A stretch of 18,721 bases of DNA from Candidatus Bathyarchaeota archaeon (lineage in GTDB: Archaea; Thermoproteota; Bathyarchaeia; 40CM-2-53-6; FEN-987). Position 1 is the stretch's first letter. Each line of letters starts with the position of its first letter. The translations under genes and the position numbers were made by a program. The stretch covers positions 5,327 through 24,047 of the forward strand of contig PMBQ01000029.1 of NCBI GenBank assembly GCA_003152955.1, in the 5' to 3' direction. The notes under the pieces were generated by a model. The model was not told the DNA's origin and ran no database searches. It was given only the letters and a program-made list of their open reading frames with translations. Of the stretch, positions 11,670-18,721 are shown in pieces.

Positions 11670-13273
11670 TACACATTAGCGGGGTTAGGGCACAAAACTT
11701 CATGCAGTTTCACAAGCTCGATCTTGAGTTTACTAACGGAACCCATTCAATTGCCGGAAAAAATCGGGCCGGGAAGAGTTCAATATACGAGTCTATTGCA
11801 TGGGGTGTTACAGGAGTCACCGCCCGAGGGGACAAGTCTGTGACAAGGCGCGGGTCGAAATTCGGAACTGTCCAAGTATTCGGAGATAAGGACGGGGTGC
11901 TGTTCACGATAGAGAGGGTTGAAGGGAAGTCTCTCAAATTCTGGGTGAGGGATGAATTGGTTGAGATGGGCACAATTCCTCTTAATCAGAAACGAATCAA
12001 TGAATTTCTGGGCGTTAACCCGACCACATTTTCCGGATGCACCTTATATGGTCATTGCAGCTTCAGGCTCACCCGCGCAGGTGATAGCGCTCGTAAGGAA
12101 CTTATTGAGGAACTCGTCGATCTTAACAGGTTTCACGATGCACGTGAAAAGGTTACCGAAGAATGGAATATCTGTATTCGGGGACATAGGGATAATGTCA
12201 ATGAGATCGATATCCTGGACGGAAAATGCACGTCCCTTAAAGAAGAATCTGAACAAAAAACCCAAAAAGACATCACAGAGATCAAAGCATCAATAAAAAC
12301 TCGGTTAGCTGTGTTATCAGAACTCAAGAAACAGCTACCAAAAGTCGTTCCACAACGTTCTAAGGATGTGAATGCTGCAATGGTATCTTGTGTTCACCAG
12401 CGTCAACGGGCGGTGGAGCTTCAAAAGAAGATGGCCGAGATGGATGTATGTCCTACGTGCGGTCAAAAAATGTCGGAAAAACGTATGATAGAGATAAATG
12501 AAGTATCCATGAAGGAATGTGAGGGGTATGATAAGCAGTATGCCATTCTTGCCAAGGAACTTGTTGAGTCTGAAAAATATGAAGACTTAAAAAACGACAT
12601 CGTTGCGATAGAACTTTACATTAGAAATGATGAGGAGGAGCTTGCTGGGATTGAATCCGGTGATACGGACCTCCAGCGCCACATCACGGAGCAGGTGATC
12701 GGGATGAGCAAGCAGATGGCCAAACTCCGCAAAACGAATGCCGCACTCGACAAGAGAATCCGGGTACTCGAGTTCTGGAAAAAGGCGTACTCCCGGTCCG
12801 GGGTCATGGCCCTGCTCATGGATTCGGTGATCGAGCAATTGAACGTGTATGCGTTGGAAGCGTCAGCCGGAATTACAGATGGTCTGCTTGCGGTTCAACT
12901 CTCGAGCACCACGACCGCCAAATCCGGGAACGTGCAGGACAAGATATCTCTCGAAATTCTTAATGGCGGGGAGATCGTCCCCTACACATCGCTTTCTAAT
13001 TCAGAGGCCCAGCGCATCGACATGATAATGATGTTCGCATGGCAGCGCCTCATGCAGGACTACGCCGGGATATCGGTGGATGTAGCCTTCTTTGACGAAA
13101 TTTTTGAGGGTCTGGATTCGGATTCAATGGAGAGCGTACTTAATTATATTGTGTCGACAAGAGGCAAGCTGCCTACTTACATCATATCTCACATCCCGGA
13201 CGCGGCCTTTGCCCCGGCATCGGTGATACGCGTTACAAGAGACAAGGAAGGTTCACACATCGAGGAGGAGTAA
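11666..13273 (+). CDS. SbcC / Rad50 / T4 gp46-like recombination ATPase
   Basis: 535 residues, the size of T4 gp46 and about half of bacterial SbcC. N-terminal Walker A is GKNRAGKS (31-38). Coiled-coil arms surround a zinc hook with Cys262 and Cys265 (VCPTCGQKM), which joins two molecules. The ABC-type signature SLSNSEAQR is at 442-450, and Walker B with its D-loop is VAFFDEIFEGLD (Asp477, Glu478) with switch His509. With the SbcD-like subunit it forms an ATP-driven exo/endonuclease. ATG 11666 is preferred because it begins the conserved first strand and overlaps the micro-ORF stop; a GTG at 11654 is an in-frame alternative. The signature lacks the usual LSGGE glycines, as in other phage gp46 proteins. 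Confidence 0.92.
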   Translation: MIHISGVRAQNFMQFHKLDLEFTNGTHSIAGKNRAGKSSIYESIAWGVTGVTARGDKSVTRRGSKFGTVQVFGDKDGVLFTIERVEGKSLKFWVRDELVEMGTIPLNQKRINEFLGVNPTTFSGCTLYGHCSFRLTRAGDSARKELIEELVDLNRFHDAREKVTEEWNICIRGHRDNVNEIDILDGKCTSLKEESEQKTQKDITEIKASIKTRLAVLSELKKQLPKVVPQRSKDVNAAMVSCVHQRQRAVELQKKMAEMDVCPTCGQKMSEKRMIEINEVSMKECEGYDKQYAILAKELVESEKYEDLKNDIVAIELYIRNDEEELAGIESGDTDLQRHITEQVIGMSKQMAKLRKTNAALDKRIRVLEFWKKAYSRSGVMALLMDSVIEQLNVYALEASAGITDGLLAVQLSSTTTAKSGNVQDKISLEILNGGEIVPYTSLSNSEAQRIDMIMMFAWQRLMQDYAGISVDVAFFDEIFEGLDSDSMESVLNYIVSTRGKLPTYIISHIPDAAFAPASVIRVTRDKEGSHIEEE

Positions 13274-13591
13274 ATGAAATTCGTCATTCTTTTATTAATA
13301 GGGGTGTCGATAGCCAGCAGCCAGCAGTTCACAAGGGCAAATGTGAACCAGCTATCAATAGCTGCAGATTCAGATAGTTTATTGGAGGTAGGAAATCGCC
13401 TCCTTGGTAACGCTAGATTTGATAGCGTAGCGGTTTTTCTATCGGAGAACGAAGGAGATGTGTTCTTGCTGTCTAATCTAGATTACGTGATTCTGGTCGA
13501 GACTATGGGTGATGTGTCTTTCATAAAGATACCAGGTCACGTTTCAATGAACATGTTTCTCATTAATACTAAACACATACAGGAGGAGTAA
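13274..13591 (+). CDS. Small secreted protein, 105 residues
   Basis: It directly follows the SbcC-like stop, with GAGGAGGAG upstream of ATG 13274. The N-terminus is a clear Sec signal peptide (MKFVILLLIGVSIASSQQ), probably cut after ASS, leaving a mature protein of about 88 residues. There is no lipobox Cys. The mature part alternates hydrophobic strands (DSVAVFL, DYVILVETM, VSFIKIPG) and looks like a small beta protein. No family recognised. An exported protein among recombination genes suggests a moron-like or envelope-modifying function, but that is inference. Confidence 0.75.
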   Translation: MKFVILLLIGVSIASSQQFTRANVNQLSIAADSDSLLEVGNRLLGNARFDSVAVFLSENEGDVFLLSNLDYVILVETMGDVSFIKIPGHVSMNMFLINTKHIQEE

Positions 13592-13884
13592 TGAAATCCG
13601 AACACAAGGTACTCTGGCTCAACGTAGCACTCCATCTCCACGGTCAAAGGGACGGGTCCATTGTTACCAGCGCTTCTCGAGCATTTGATCTAGCAGATAA
13701 ATTTGTTACTGAATTAGAAAAACGAGAAGGCATCATGAGAGAACCTGCTACAAAGGGGTTTATCGATGAACTCATGGGGATACGGAACGATCTGGCTGAA
13801 GTACAGAAATCGCCAAGGAAGATGGTGGACGTTGAAACATTGCTCAACAGAATTGATCAGTGTATCGATCGTTGGTCTAAGTAG
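13591..13884 (+). CDS. Unknown 97-residue helical protein
   Basis: Last gene of the rightward block. It starts in a TAATG junction with AGGAGGAG upstream. The product is mostly helical: SASRAFDLADKFVTELEK, GFIDELMGIRNDLAEVQK and VETLLNRIDQCIDRW. No catalytic motif, signal peptide or metal site is visible. Its 3' end runs into a hairpin and overlaps the convergent NlpC/P60 gene by eight bases. Confidence 0.7.
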   Translation: MKSEHKVLWLNVALHLHGQRDGSIVTSASRAFDLADKFVTELEKREGIMREPATKGFIDELMGIRNDLAEVQKSPRKMVDVETLLNRIDQCIDRWSK

Positions 13885-14293
13885 TGATTTTTGATGTCGT
13901 ATCAACAGTAAATAAAAAATCACTACGGTAATGCATTGGTTTGGTCTTGACCATGGCGTTGCGTTTCAACGCATCCTCGACCGTCAGGGTAGTGTGGTCC
14001 CCGCCTGAAGCCCCTATTACCGTACCGTTTCCTATGCACATCATCACATGGGAAACGGTGTGGTTTCCGCCGTAGAAGGCTAAATCCCCTATTTGTGGAC
14101 TGTCCGTTTTTGTGAAGAGTTTTGAGAGGTCTTCAGATGTCCAATCCCCGGATGGTAAGCGTCCAAAGACTTGTAAAATCCAGATCACAAATCCGCTACA
14201 ATCAAAACCCACGCGGGGTGACGACCCGCCGTAAATATATGGAATCCCGAGAAACTTGAAGGTCAGATTTAAGAGGTACTGTTGCACGGACAT
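13877..14293 (-). CDS. NlpC/P60 family cysteine hydrolase (peptidoglycan-degrading)
   Basis: 138 residues, about the size of a single NlpC/P60 domain. FDCSGFV at 30-36 holds the catalytic Cys32 in its usual DCSG setting, preceded by GIPYIYGG. The SHVMMCIGNG segment (81-90) supplies catalytic His82, and His100 is a candidate third residue. The family cleaves gamma-D-glutamyl bonds in peptidoglycan stems or related amide bonds. There is no signal peptide, so it may act as an endolysin (with a holin) or as a tail-associated hydrolase injected with DNA. ATG 14293 has AAAGGGG close upstream. It overlaps the upstream gene by 92 bases, so one of the two starts or ends may be off. It is last in the leftward block. 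Confidence 0.85.
   Translation of the reverse strand: MSVQQYLLNLTFKFLGIPYIYGGSSPRVGFDCSGFVIWILQVFGRLPSGDWTSEDLSKLFTKTDSPQIGDLAFYGGNHTVSHVMMCIGNGTVIGASGGDHTTLTVEDALKRNAMVKTKPMHYRSDFLFTVDTTSKITT
13881..13926. terminator. Hairpin between convergent genes, likely bidirectional terminator
   Basis: GTAGTGATTTTT (13881-13892) and its exact complement (13915-13926) flank a 22-base loop. The arm supplies a T-run in each direction, as in bidirectional terminators, although the loop is larger than usual. It contains the stop codon of the rightward gene and the last codons of the leftward NlpC/P60 gene. Confidence 0.55.
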
Positions 14294-14489
14294 CCCCTTT
14301 CTGCTTTCGTTCGTGAGTTACTTCCTTTGGAAAGACCCAGACATATGCTTGCCATCTAATGACGTTTTGCTCTTTCACCACTCTTTCCATCTCAGAAATC
14401 GACTGAAATTGCGCAACCTTCCCCGAGTGAGTAACTATCGGGAAAAGACCCTCCTCTGTTTCTGCCATAACGAACCAAATTGTCTTCAT
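14202..14489 (-). CDS. Unknown 95-residue protein overlapping the NlpC/P60 gene
   Basis: Unrecognised. The frame begins MKTIWFVMAETEEG and reads as an alternating strand/helix protein rich in aromatic residues (VIRWQAYVWVFPKEV) until about residue 70; the last ~25 residues lie inside the NlpC/P60 coding sequence. The ribosome site is weak (GAAGA). The protein-like first two thirds and the otherwise empty interval between the flanking genes support it; the 92-base overlap argues for caution. Confidence 0.5.
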   Translation of the reverse strand: MKTIWFVMAETEEGLFPIVTHSGKVAQFQSISEMERVVKEQNVIRWQAYVWVFPKEVTHERKQKGDVRATVPLKSDLQVSRDSIYLRRVVTPRGF

Positions 14490-14524
14490 TCTTCAGAGTT
14501 GATCAGCCTGTACTTTGATGGTGT

Positions 14525-15586
14525 TTATCGTTCCACCGAATTCTTCGGCTTTGTGAAGCGGTATGTTGCTGTAATGTATGTCGTATCGAACCCCAGACCC
14601 AGTGGTTTTGGCCTCACGTAGTAAAAAGGTTCCATCGTCATGGAAGTGTCTGCTGACCCCATCCGCGGATACAGACATTGGATAATGATAGGGTCGAATC
14701 CACTTGTGGTGAATGTCAGCGAATCGTGTTTATCCGCTATCGATGGATAAGGCAGAGGGGGTGGAGTGGCTATTGGCATAAGATATGTGTCGGCTGACCA
14801 CCCGCTCTTTTTATCATCCCACTGAACAGTCCACCAAGTAAAGCCAGAAGCTACTGTGGCACCCGCAATAACAATACCCTCTTGTCCCTTTTTCTCCACC
14901 CATATAGGAAAATTTCCTACCATTGATGGCATCGAACGAACATTCAAACCGTTAACAGGAATAACAACGACTCGAACCCCTACGGCTACCGTGGTTGGTA
15001 TTGGAGGAGGAGGGGTAATGACAGGAATGGTAACGGGGATTTGTACCATTCCGTACACATTTGTCGCGGTCAGGGTTACCGTTTGACTGTAAGTAATGAG
15101 AACCATTTCCGAGTCATTGAGATTTTGATACCCAGGCCATCCCTCAAGGCCGACAGACGTAGCGTTCTTGGTTGTCCACTTGAAGGTGACAACGCCCTGT
15201 CCTGCCGATACGGATGTCGGTTTGACCGTGAAGGTTGCCGTAGGAAGTTGATCTACGACAATTGGAAACGCTTTCGTTACCACCATGTCAGTTTCCTTGC
15301 ACCACGACTGCGGATTAGTGGTGAATAGACTGTCTCTCCACCAGACGTTCCAATAGACAACACCGAGCGAATCTGATGCTGGTCCATCAACAATCCATCC
15401 CACTGTACCCCGAGGGTAACAACGGAGAATGTTCCCCACCCTTACGTGGTCTTTGACATCGGCGCAAGGGACCGAAACCATAACGGAATCGGCTTCATGG
15501 AACACTGAAGAGGATGAACCTCCAGCAAGGGATTGCGCACAGGCAAATTGGACAGCAAAGGCAAGAATAAATGATACGTTTTTCAT
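14525..15586 (-). CDS. Secreted multidomain protein: SH3b, Ig-like, SH3b, C-terminal module
   Basis: 353 residues. Sec signal peptide at 1-18 (MKNVSFILAFAVQFACAQ). Residues ~45-105 look like a bacterial SH3 domain (VRVGNILRCYP, VYWNVWWRDS). 115-190 is an Ig-like domain (ATFTVKPTSVSAGQGVVTFK, VTLTATNVYG), followed by a Pro linker (TPPPP). 200-273 is a second SH3b (GLNVRSMPS, WWTVQW, GWSADTYL), followed by another Pro linker and a C-terminal region ending RFTKPKNSVER. The Ig, linker, SH3b, linker and tail match the same series in the neighbouring beta-helix protein, so the pair arose by duplication or module exchange. GGAG precedes ATG 15586 by seven bases. A role in cell-wall or surface binding is likely; no catalytic domain is seen. 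Confidence 0.75.
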   Translation of the reverse strand: MKNVSFILAFAVQFACAQSLAGGSSSSVFHEADSVMVSVPCADVKDHVRVGNILRCYPRGTVGWIVDGPASDSLGVVYWNVWWRDSLFTTNPQSWCKETDMVVTKAFPIVVDQLPTATFTVKPTSVSAGQGVVTFKWTTKNATSVGLEGWPGYQNLNDSEMVLITYSQTVTLTATNVYGMVQIPVTIPVITPPPPIPTTVAVGVRVVVIPVNGLNVRSMPSMVGNFPIWVEKKGQEGIVIAGATVASGFTWWTVQWDDKKSGWSADTYLMPIATPPPLPYPSIADKHDSLTFTTSGFDPIIIQCLYPRMGSADTSMTMEPFYYVRPKPLGLGFDTTYITATYRFTKPKNSVER

Positions 15587-15621
15587 GACAATCTCCTATG
15601 CGACAATCACTTGCTGAAATG

Positions 15622-17772
15622 TTATTTTTCAACCGACGTTGGGGATTTCTGGAATCGTGTCGTGATCGTCCCAACTGTTGTGTCAAATTTTGCCCCGGTT
15701 GTAAAAAAGAGGATTGTAGAATTAAAAAGTGAATCCGCTGCTCCCTTTCTCACTATGAAAGTCTGTGCCGGGGTACGGAGTGTGTCATATTTCCCGGCGT
15801 AAGAAATGATCGGAGGAGGGGGAGGTGGAGTGACCCCCGTAAGAACGAGGTATCCTTGGACGGACCACCCAACAGTACCGTCAGCCCAGCGGATTTGCCA
15901 CCATGTTGTAGTAGGTTGAATGGATGGGCCACCGATGATAGTTCCGGTAGACCCAGTTACCTCTTGTCTTATAATGTTGTTCCCCATCGCTGGCTTTGAT
16001 CGTGCATTGAGAACATCCGTGGCCGGGGAGACAACTATTTGACCACCAACAGCAAAACCTACGGAAGGTGGGGGCGGTGTAATGACTAAAACACTGATCG
16101 TCTTTGTCACAGTGCCAGTTGGGTTTATGGCACTGAGTGTATATGATGTACTTGATGCTACAGTAATTGTCTGAGAACCACTGAGAACCAAACCGCTTCC
16201 AATGCCGCTGATGTTGACGGTGGTGGCCCCCTGTATCACCCACGTAAACTTGACTGGTCCTGCTCCATTACTTAAACTTGGAGGGGTGGCTGAAAATGAT
16301 GTAATGACCGGCACCTGGCCAACGGGCGGAGGAGGGGGTGGAGGCGGAGCAGACCCCGTTCCACCAGAAACAATGAAACACCCAAACTCAGACGAAGTAT
16401 GTGTCCGCCTATCTGGGGCGTTCCCTATCGGCTGTGCCACAGTGGTCCCGGTCATTGAGATGGGCAGCGGCTCGGAATATGTTCCGGTAAGGAGCGTGGT
16501 CGTCGGATTCTGAACGTCGATAAGTGTATAGATGTCACCGTTTTTCAACACCGACGAAAGATCAACCGTAACCGAAGGTTTCTTCGACCAATTGTAAACG
16601 ATGATGTTGGCTCGGCCCGTTTCATACTTAATAGGACGAATAAACACCACGTCGGTGGTTGGGTTGGAACTGGTGATCGTATTACCCGAACCTGTATATA
16701 CGTTCCCTTCAAGGTTAGGGGTGGAGATCATGTTGTTATTGAACGTCACGCCACCTTGAGTGGCGATAAACTTGATATCGTAAGCCGAGAAGTAATTGTT
16801 GGAGATGTTGCCGCTTACAAATCCATCATTACCTGAATTGTATCCGAATTTCACGCCAAACCCAGTAGGTGCAGGGTCATAGAGCATGGAATTGACAACG
16901 GTAACATTCTTAATGGCAAGCCCCGTTCCAACTATCCATCCACCGTCAACATAGGAGCCGTTGGAGATACAGACCTGACCATCGAAGTACAGGTCGTCGG
17001 TCTCGCCGTTGTTTCCAGACCAAGACTGGATGTTGTTCTCGAAAGCGCCCCAAGCTATACAGTCAATGAAATGATTGATCTGTCCGGAGGTGTTGTGAAC
17101 ATAGATGTTGTGGCCATGCTGTCCCCTGCCACCCGAAGTATTCGTCCAGCCATTGTTGTAGAAGAGACAACCGATAACCTCGGTATTGCTGAGCGAGTTA
17201 GTGGAGATGAATCCACCGAGTGCATCATGGAAGGTACAGGCTATCAGCTTATTGCCCTTAAGTACAATGTCTCCCCGCATCTCGACCCCGCCGCCTCGTG
17301 GCACGTAAGAGATCGTTGGGTAAATTGGCTGACCCCCCTGCCCACTCGTTGGGTCAGCACGTCCATTGGCCGAAGAGAAGAATTCAATTCCCCAGAGCCA
17401 TGTATAGTTGGCCTCCCACCAGACAATACATTCACCCCGGCTGTCCCCGCCGTCGTAAGTAACTTTCTGGTTTTGATAGTTTCGGATGATAATGGGTGCC
17501 GATGCTGTACCTTGAAGTGTTATATCAAGCGCAGGAATGTTGGTTTGTCCAGCATGGGTGTTAGTGTACGCCCCACCGTGTACCCAGATCGTGTCCCCCG
17601 GTTGAACAACGGACGACTTCTGAACAGCGGAGTAGAAATCCCATGGGCTTGAAGCCGACCCACTATTTCCGGAACTTCCAATATTCGTAACATGGTAAGC
17701 GTTTCCGGCAAAGCATTCTTGAAATACCAATAGGCCGAACAAGATTAAAATGAATCGTGTAAGATACTTCAT
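15622..17772 (-). CDS. Secreted right-handed beta-helix protein with Ig and SH3b domains
   Basis: 716 residues. Sec signal peptide at 1-22 (KYLTRFILILFGLLVFQECFA). About 26-380 has the repetitive strand-turn pattern of a parallel beta-helix of the pectate-lyase/glycoside-degrading kind, starting with a SPWDFYSAV...VQPGDTIWVHGGAY cap and containing many N-x-x rungs. 380-465 is a beta-sandwich-like segment (ANIIVYNWS...VDLSSVLKNGDIYTLIDVQ). A run of eight prolines (476-483), an Ig-like domain (488-563), a Pro linker, an SH3b domain (572-645), a Pro6 linker and a C-terminal region ending RFQKSPTSVEK follow. AGGAGG precedes ATG 17772 by five bases. Candidate polysaccharide depolymerase or adhesin; the signal peptide is unusual for a tailspike. 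Catalytic residues cannot be assigned. Confidence 0.8.
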   Translation of the reverse strand: MKYLTRFILILFGLLVFQECFAGNAYHVTNIGSSGNSGSASSPWDFYSAVQKSSVVQPGDTIWVHGGAYTNTHAGQTNIPALDITLQGTASAPIIIRNYQNQKVTYDGGDSRGECIVWWEANYTWLWGIEFFSSANGRADPTSGQGGQPIYPTISYVPRGGGVEMRGDIVLKGNKLIACTFHDALGGFISTNSLSNTEVIGCLFYNNGWTNTSGGRGQHGHNIYVHNTSGQINHFIDCIAWGAFENNIQSWSGNNGETDDLYFDGQVCISNGSYVDGGWIVGTGLAIKNVTVVNSMLYDPAPTGFGVKFGYNSGNDGFVSGNISNNYFSAYDIKFIATQGGVTFNNNMISTPNLEGNVYTGSGNTITSSNPTTDVVFIRPIKYETGRANIIVYNWSKKPSVTVDLSSVLKNGDIYTLIDVQNPTTTLLTGTYSEPLPISMTGTTVAQPIGNAPDRRTHTSSEFGCFIVSGGTGSAPPPPPPPPVGQVPVITSFSATPPSLSNGAGPVKFTWVIQGATTVNISGIGSGLVLSGSQTITVASSTSYTLSAINPTGTVTKTISVLVITPPPPSVGFAVGGQIVVSPATDVLNARSKPAMGNNIIRQEVTGSTGTIIGGPSIQPTTTWWQIRWADGTVGWSVQGYLVLTGVTPPPPPPIISYAGKYDTLRTPAQTFIVRKGAADSLFNSTILFFTTGAKFDTTVGTITTRFQKSPTSVEK

Positions 17773-17782
17773 AACAGCCTCC

Positions 17783-18526
17783 TTATGTGTTTATGGCGGT
17801 GAGGTCCTGCTGGAGTGTTGCATAGTCCACGCCGGGGGTAAATCCCCCGTTTTGTGCCTCACCGGGGAGCACGGCACTTGCTTCATCGGGCATTTCATCG
17901 TACCATGGCCATGTTGCTCGTTGACGGGACCCCCATGTGAGGAGTTCAATCCAATCCGGTGTCCACCCTGTGGCAAAGACTTCATGGCCACCGCCTTCTG
18001 TTCTTCCGGGTGTCCATGGTGTGTGATTTCGAAAGTCCTTGATTGCGTCTTTTTGGACTCGGAAACCAATCGGTGCCCCGCCAAAGAGCATGATTGCCCG
18101 TTTGAGGCTGTCATGGTTCCGTAGTTCTAAGGAAGTAAAGGCGAAGATTTTATGACCGTTGAAACCATGATTGCGCCAATACTTCATAACATCTAACCAA
18201 ACAAGTCCATTGTCCTGCCCGTCACCCAATTTCAGGTATGCTTTCACGACATCCCTTGAAGGCATCACATAAATTCTTCCAATCAAACCGCTGAATCCTG
18301 TCTCTGCGTGTGCTACTGTTGCAATTGTACAACACCCTTTCGTGTCATTTCCGTCCATCGGAAACAACGTCTCAACTGTTTGACCCGGAAATGAAGGTAA
18401 AATCCGGTCCAACACACTGTATGACTCCGGTAACATGGGAAGACTTGGTTGCAAATACTTCTCCATCTTAAGCGTTCTATCGTCGATAACCGGGAGTTTT
18501 TTACCGTATCTGAATGTTCTTAACAT
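17783..18526 (-). CDS. Papain-like cysteine peptidase homologue
   Basis: 247 residues from ATG 18526, with GAGG six bases upstream; a longer frame from 18586 reads through the intergenic hairpin and is rejected. DTKGCCTIATVAHA (61-74) matches the active-site helix of papain-fold peptidases with Cys65 or Cys66 as nucleophile. GGGHEVFATGW (178-188) supplies His181, and LLTWGSRQ (195-202) aligns with the NSWG segment but has Thr instead of the usual Asn. Activity is therefore plausible but uncertain. There is no signal peptide. Its place between a virion-type fragment and secreted proteins suggests a virion-associated or lysis-related role, but other papain-fold activities are possible. Its stop codon overlaps the ribosome site of the beta-helix gene. 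Confidence 0.65.
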   Translation of the reverse strand: MLRTFRYGKKLPVIDDRTLKMEKYLQPSLPMLPESYSVLDRILPSFPGQTVETLFPMDGNDTKGCCTIATVAHAETGFSGLIGRIYVMPSRDVVKAYLKLGDGQDNGLVWLDVMKYWRNHGFNGHKIFAFTSLELRNHDSLKRAIMLFGGAPIGFRVQKDAIKDFRNHTPWTPGRTEGGGHEVFATGWTPDWIELLTWGSRQRATWPWYDEMPDEASAVLPGEAQNGGFTPGVDYATLQQDLTAINT

Positions 18527-18551
18527 GATAGCCCTCTTTTTGTGGTAGTCG

Positions 18552-18584
18552 GGGCGGGGGGAGGTCGAACCCCCCACCACGCCC
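18552..18584 (-). terminator. GC-rich hairpin between two leftward genes
   Basis: On the minus strand GGGCG, GGGGG, an 8-base TTCGACCT loop, CCCCC and CGCCC can form a strong stem with an ACCA bulge. It lies between the stop at 18612 and the next ATG at 18526. No T-run follows, so it is not a classical intrinsic terminator; it could be a transcript-stabilising or attenuating hairpin. Flanking TCGGGG/CCCCGA (18600-18605/18549-18554) and ACGC/GCGT arms add a tRNA-like look. Confidence 0.45.
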
Positions 18585-18611
18585 AATTACTTAGCGTTAC
18601 CCCGATTTTGG

Positions 18612-18721
18612 TTACCCTGCAGCTTCCGTGTTGGCTGCAACTGCGGCGGCCAACGGTTCCGCACTGGCCTTCAACTGATCGGCCAACGCCTGAATCGCAA
18701 CGGGGTCATTCTTCGCGGCAA
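18612..18721 (-). CDS. C-terminus of an Ala-rich protein running off the right edge
   Basis: 35 codons before TAA (18614-18612) are visible, reading NDPVAIQALADQLKASAEPL and then a segment ending AANTEAAG. The Ala/Gln/Leu-rich helix with a terminal NTEAA tail resembles the C-termini of many small phage proteins with a coiled-coil or linker character, often encoded near structural genes. The rest of the gene lies outside the window, so identity is unknown. Confidence 0.6.
   Translation of the reverse strand, partial: AAKNDPVAIQALADQLKASAEPLAAAVAANTEAAG

Noticed and set aside
14493..14678. A 61-residue minus-strand frame at the end of the Ig/SH3b gene
   Set aside because: It is out of frame with the Ig/SH3b protein, whose final residues match those of the beta-helix protein, so the latter frame is the real one.
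17071..17652. A 193-codon plus-strand frame antisense to the beta-helix gene
   Set aside because: Shadow of a repetitive coding region, with no ribosome site or domain.
1..18721. CRISPR array, insertion sequence, integrase or attachment site
   Set aside because: No regularly spaced repeats, transposase or integrase motifs, or terminal duplications were seen; the three leader copies are too few and irregularly placed to be CRISPR.

Overview
The window looks like part of the genome of a tailed, double-stranded DNA bacteriophage. The genes are tightly packed, with many ATGA, GTGA and TAATG start/stop overlaps. They cover phage DNA replication, nucleotide metabolism and recombination (DnaB-like helicase start, dUTPase, PurZ-type adenylosuccinate synthetase homologue, P-loop nucleotide kinase, T4 gp32-like single-strand binding protein, PD-(D/E)XK nuclease, family A DNA polymerase, gp47/gp46 SbcCD-like pair), followed by cell-wall and surface-acting proteins. 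The host cannot be named. Several products carry Sec-type signal peptides and the Shine-Dalgarno sites are strong AGGAGG types, so the host is bacterial.

Layout. (1) About 1-8600 is one leftward (minus-strand) replication block. In transcription order it holds tiny ORFs and a 50-residue zinc-ribbon protein, DNA polymerase, two small proteins, a resolvase-like nuclease, a coiled-coil protein, SSB, a tRNA-like RNA, a small protein, purZ, a small protein, a nucleoside monophosphate kinase-like protein, an unknown protein, dut, and the N-terminus of a DnaB-like helicase running off the left edge. (2) About 8430-8780 is a divergent control region with near-palindromic symmetry. It contains two oppositely oriented copies of a 41-43 base leader; a third copy lies just after the polymerase stop codon. 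(3) 8781-13884 is a rightward block: a winged-helix protein, small unknown proteins, the SbcD/gp47-like nuclease, a 38-residue membrane peptide, the SbcC/gp46-like ATPase, a small secreted protein and a helical protein. (4) 13877-18721 is leftward again: an incomplete gene at the right edge, a papain-like cysteine peptidase homologue, a secreted beta-helix protein, a secreted Ig/SH3b protein, a small protein and an NlpC/P60 hydrolase. A hairpin at 13881-13926 separates the convergent blocks.

Central interpretation. The adenylosuccinate synthetase homologue has serine where PurA enzymes have their catalytic aspartate (GxQWGS instead of GxQWGD). This is the hallmark of PurZ, the enzyme that makes the 2-aminoadenine (Z) precursor in Z-genome phages. 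With a family A polymerase that has 3'-5' exonuclease motifs but no 5' nuclease domain, a nearby nucleotide kinase and a dUTPase, the window is a plausible core of a DNA-modification pathway that replaces adenine by 2-aminoadenine. The usual partners DatZ or MazZ are not visible here and could lie outside the window. Also unusual are the repeated leader, a tRNA-like RNA without a recognisable anticodon arm, and two secreted proteins built from the same Ig - Pro-linker - SH3b - C-terminal module.
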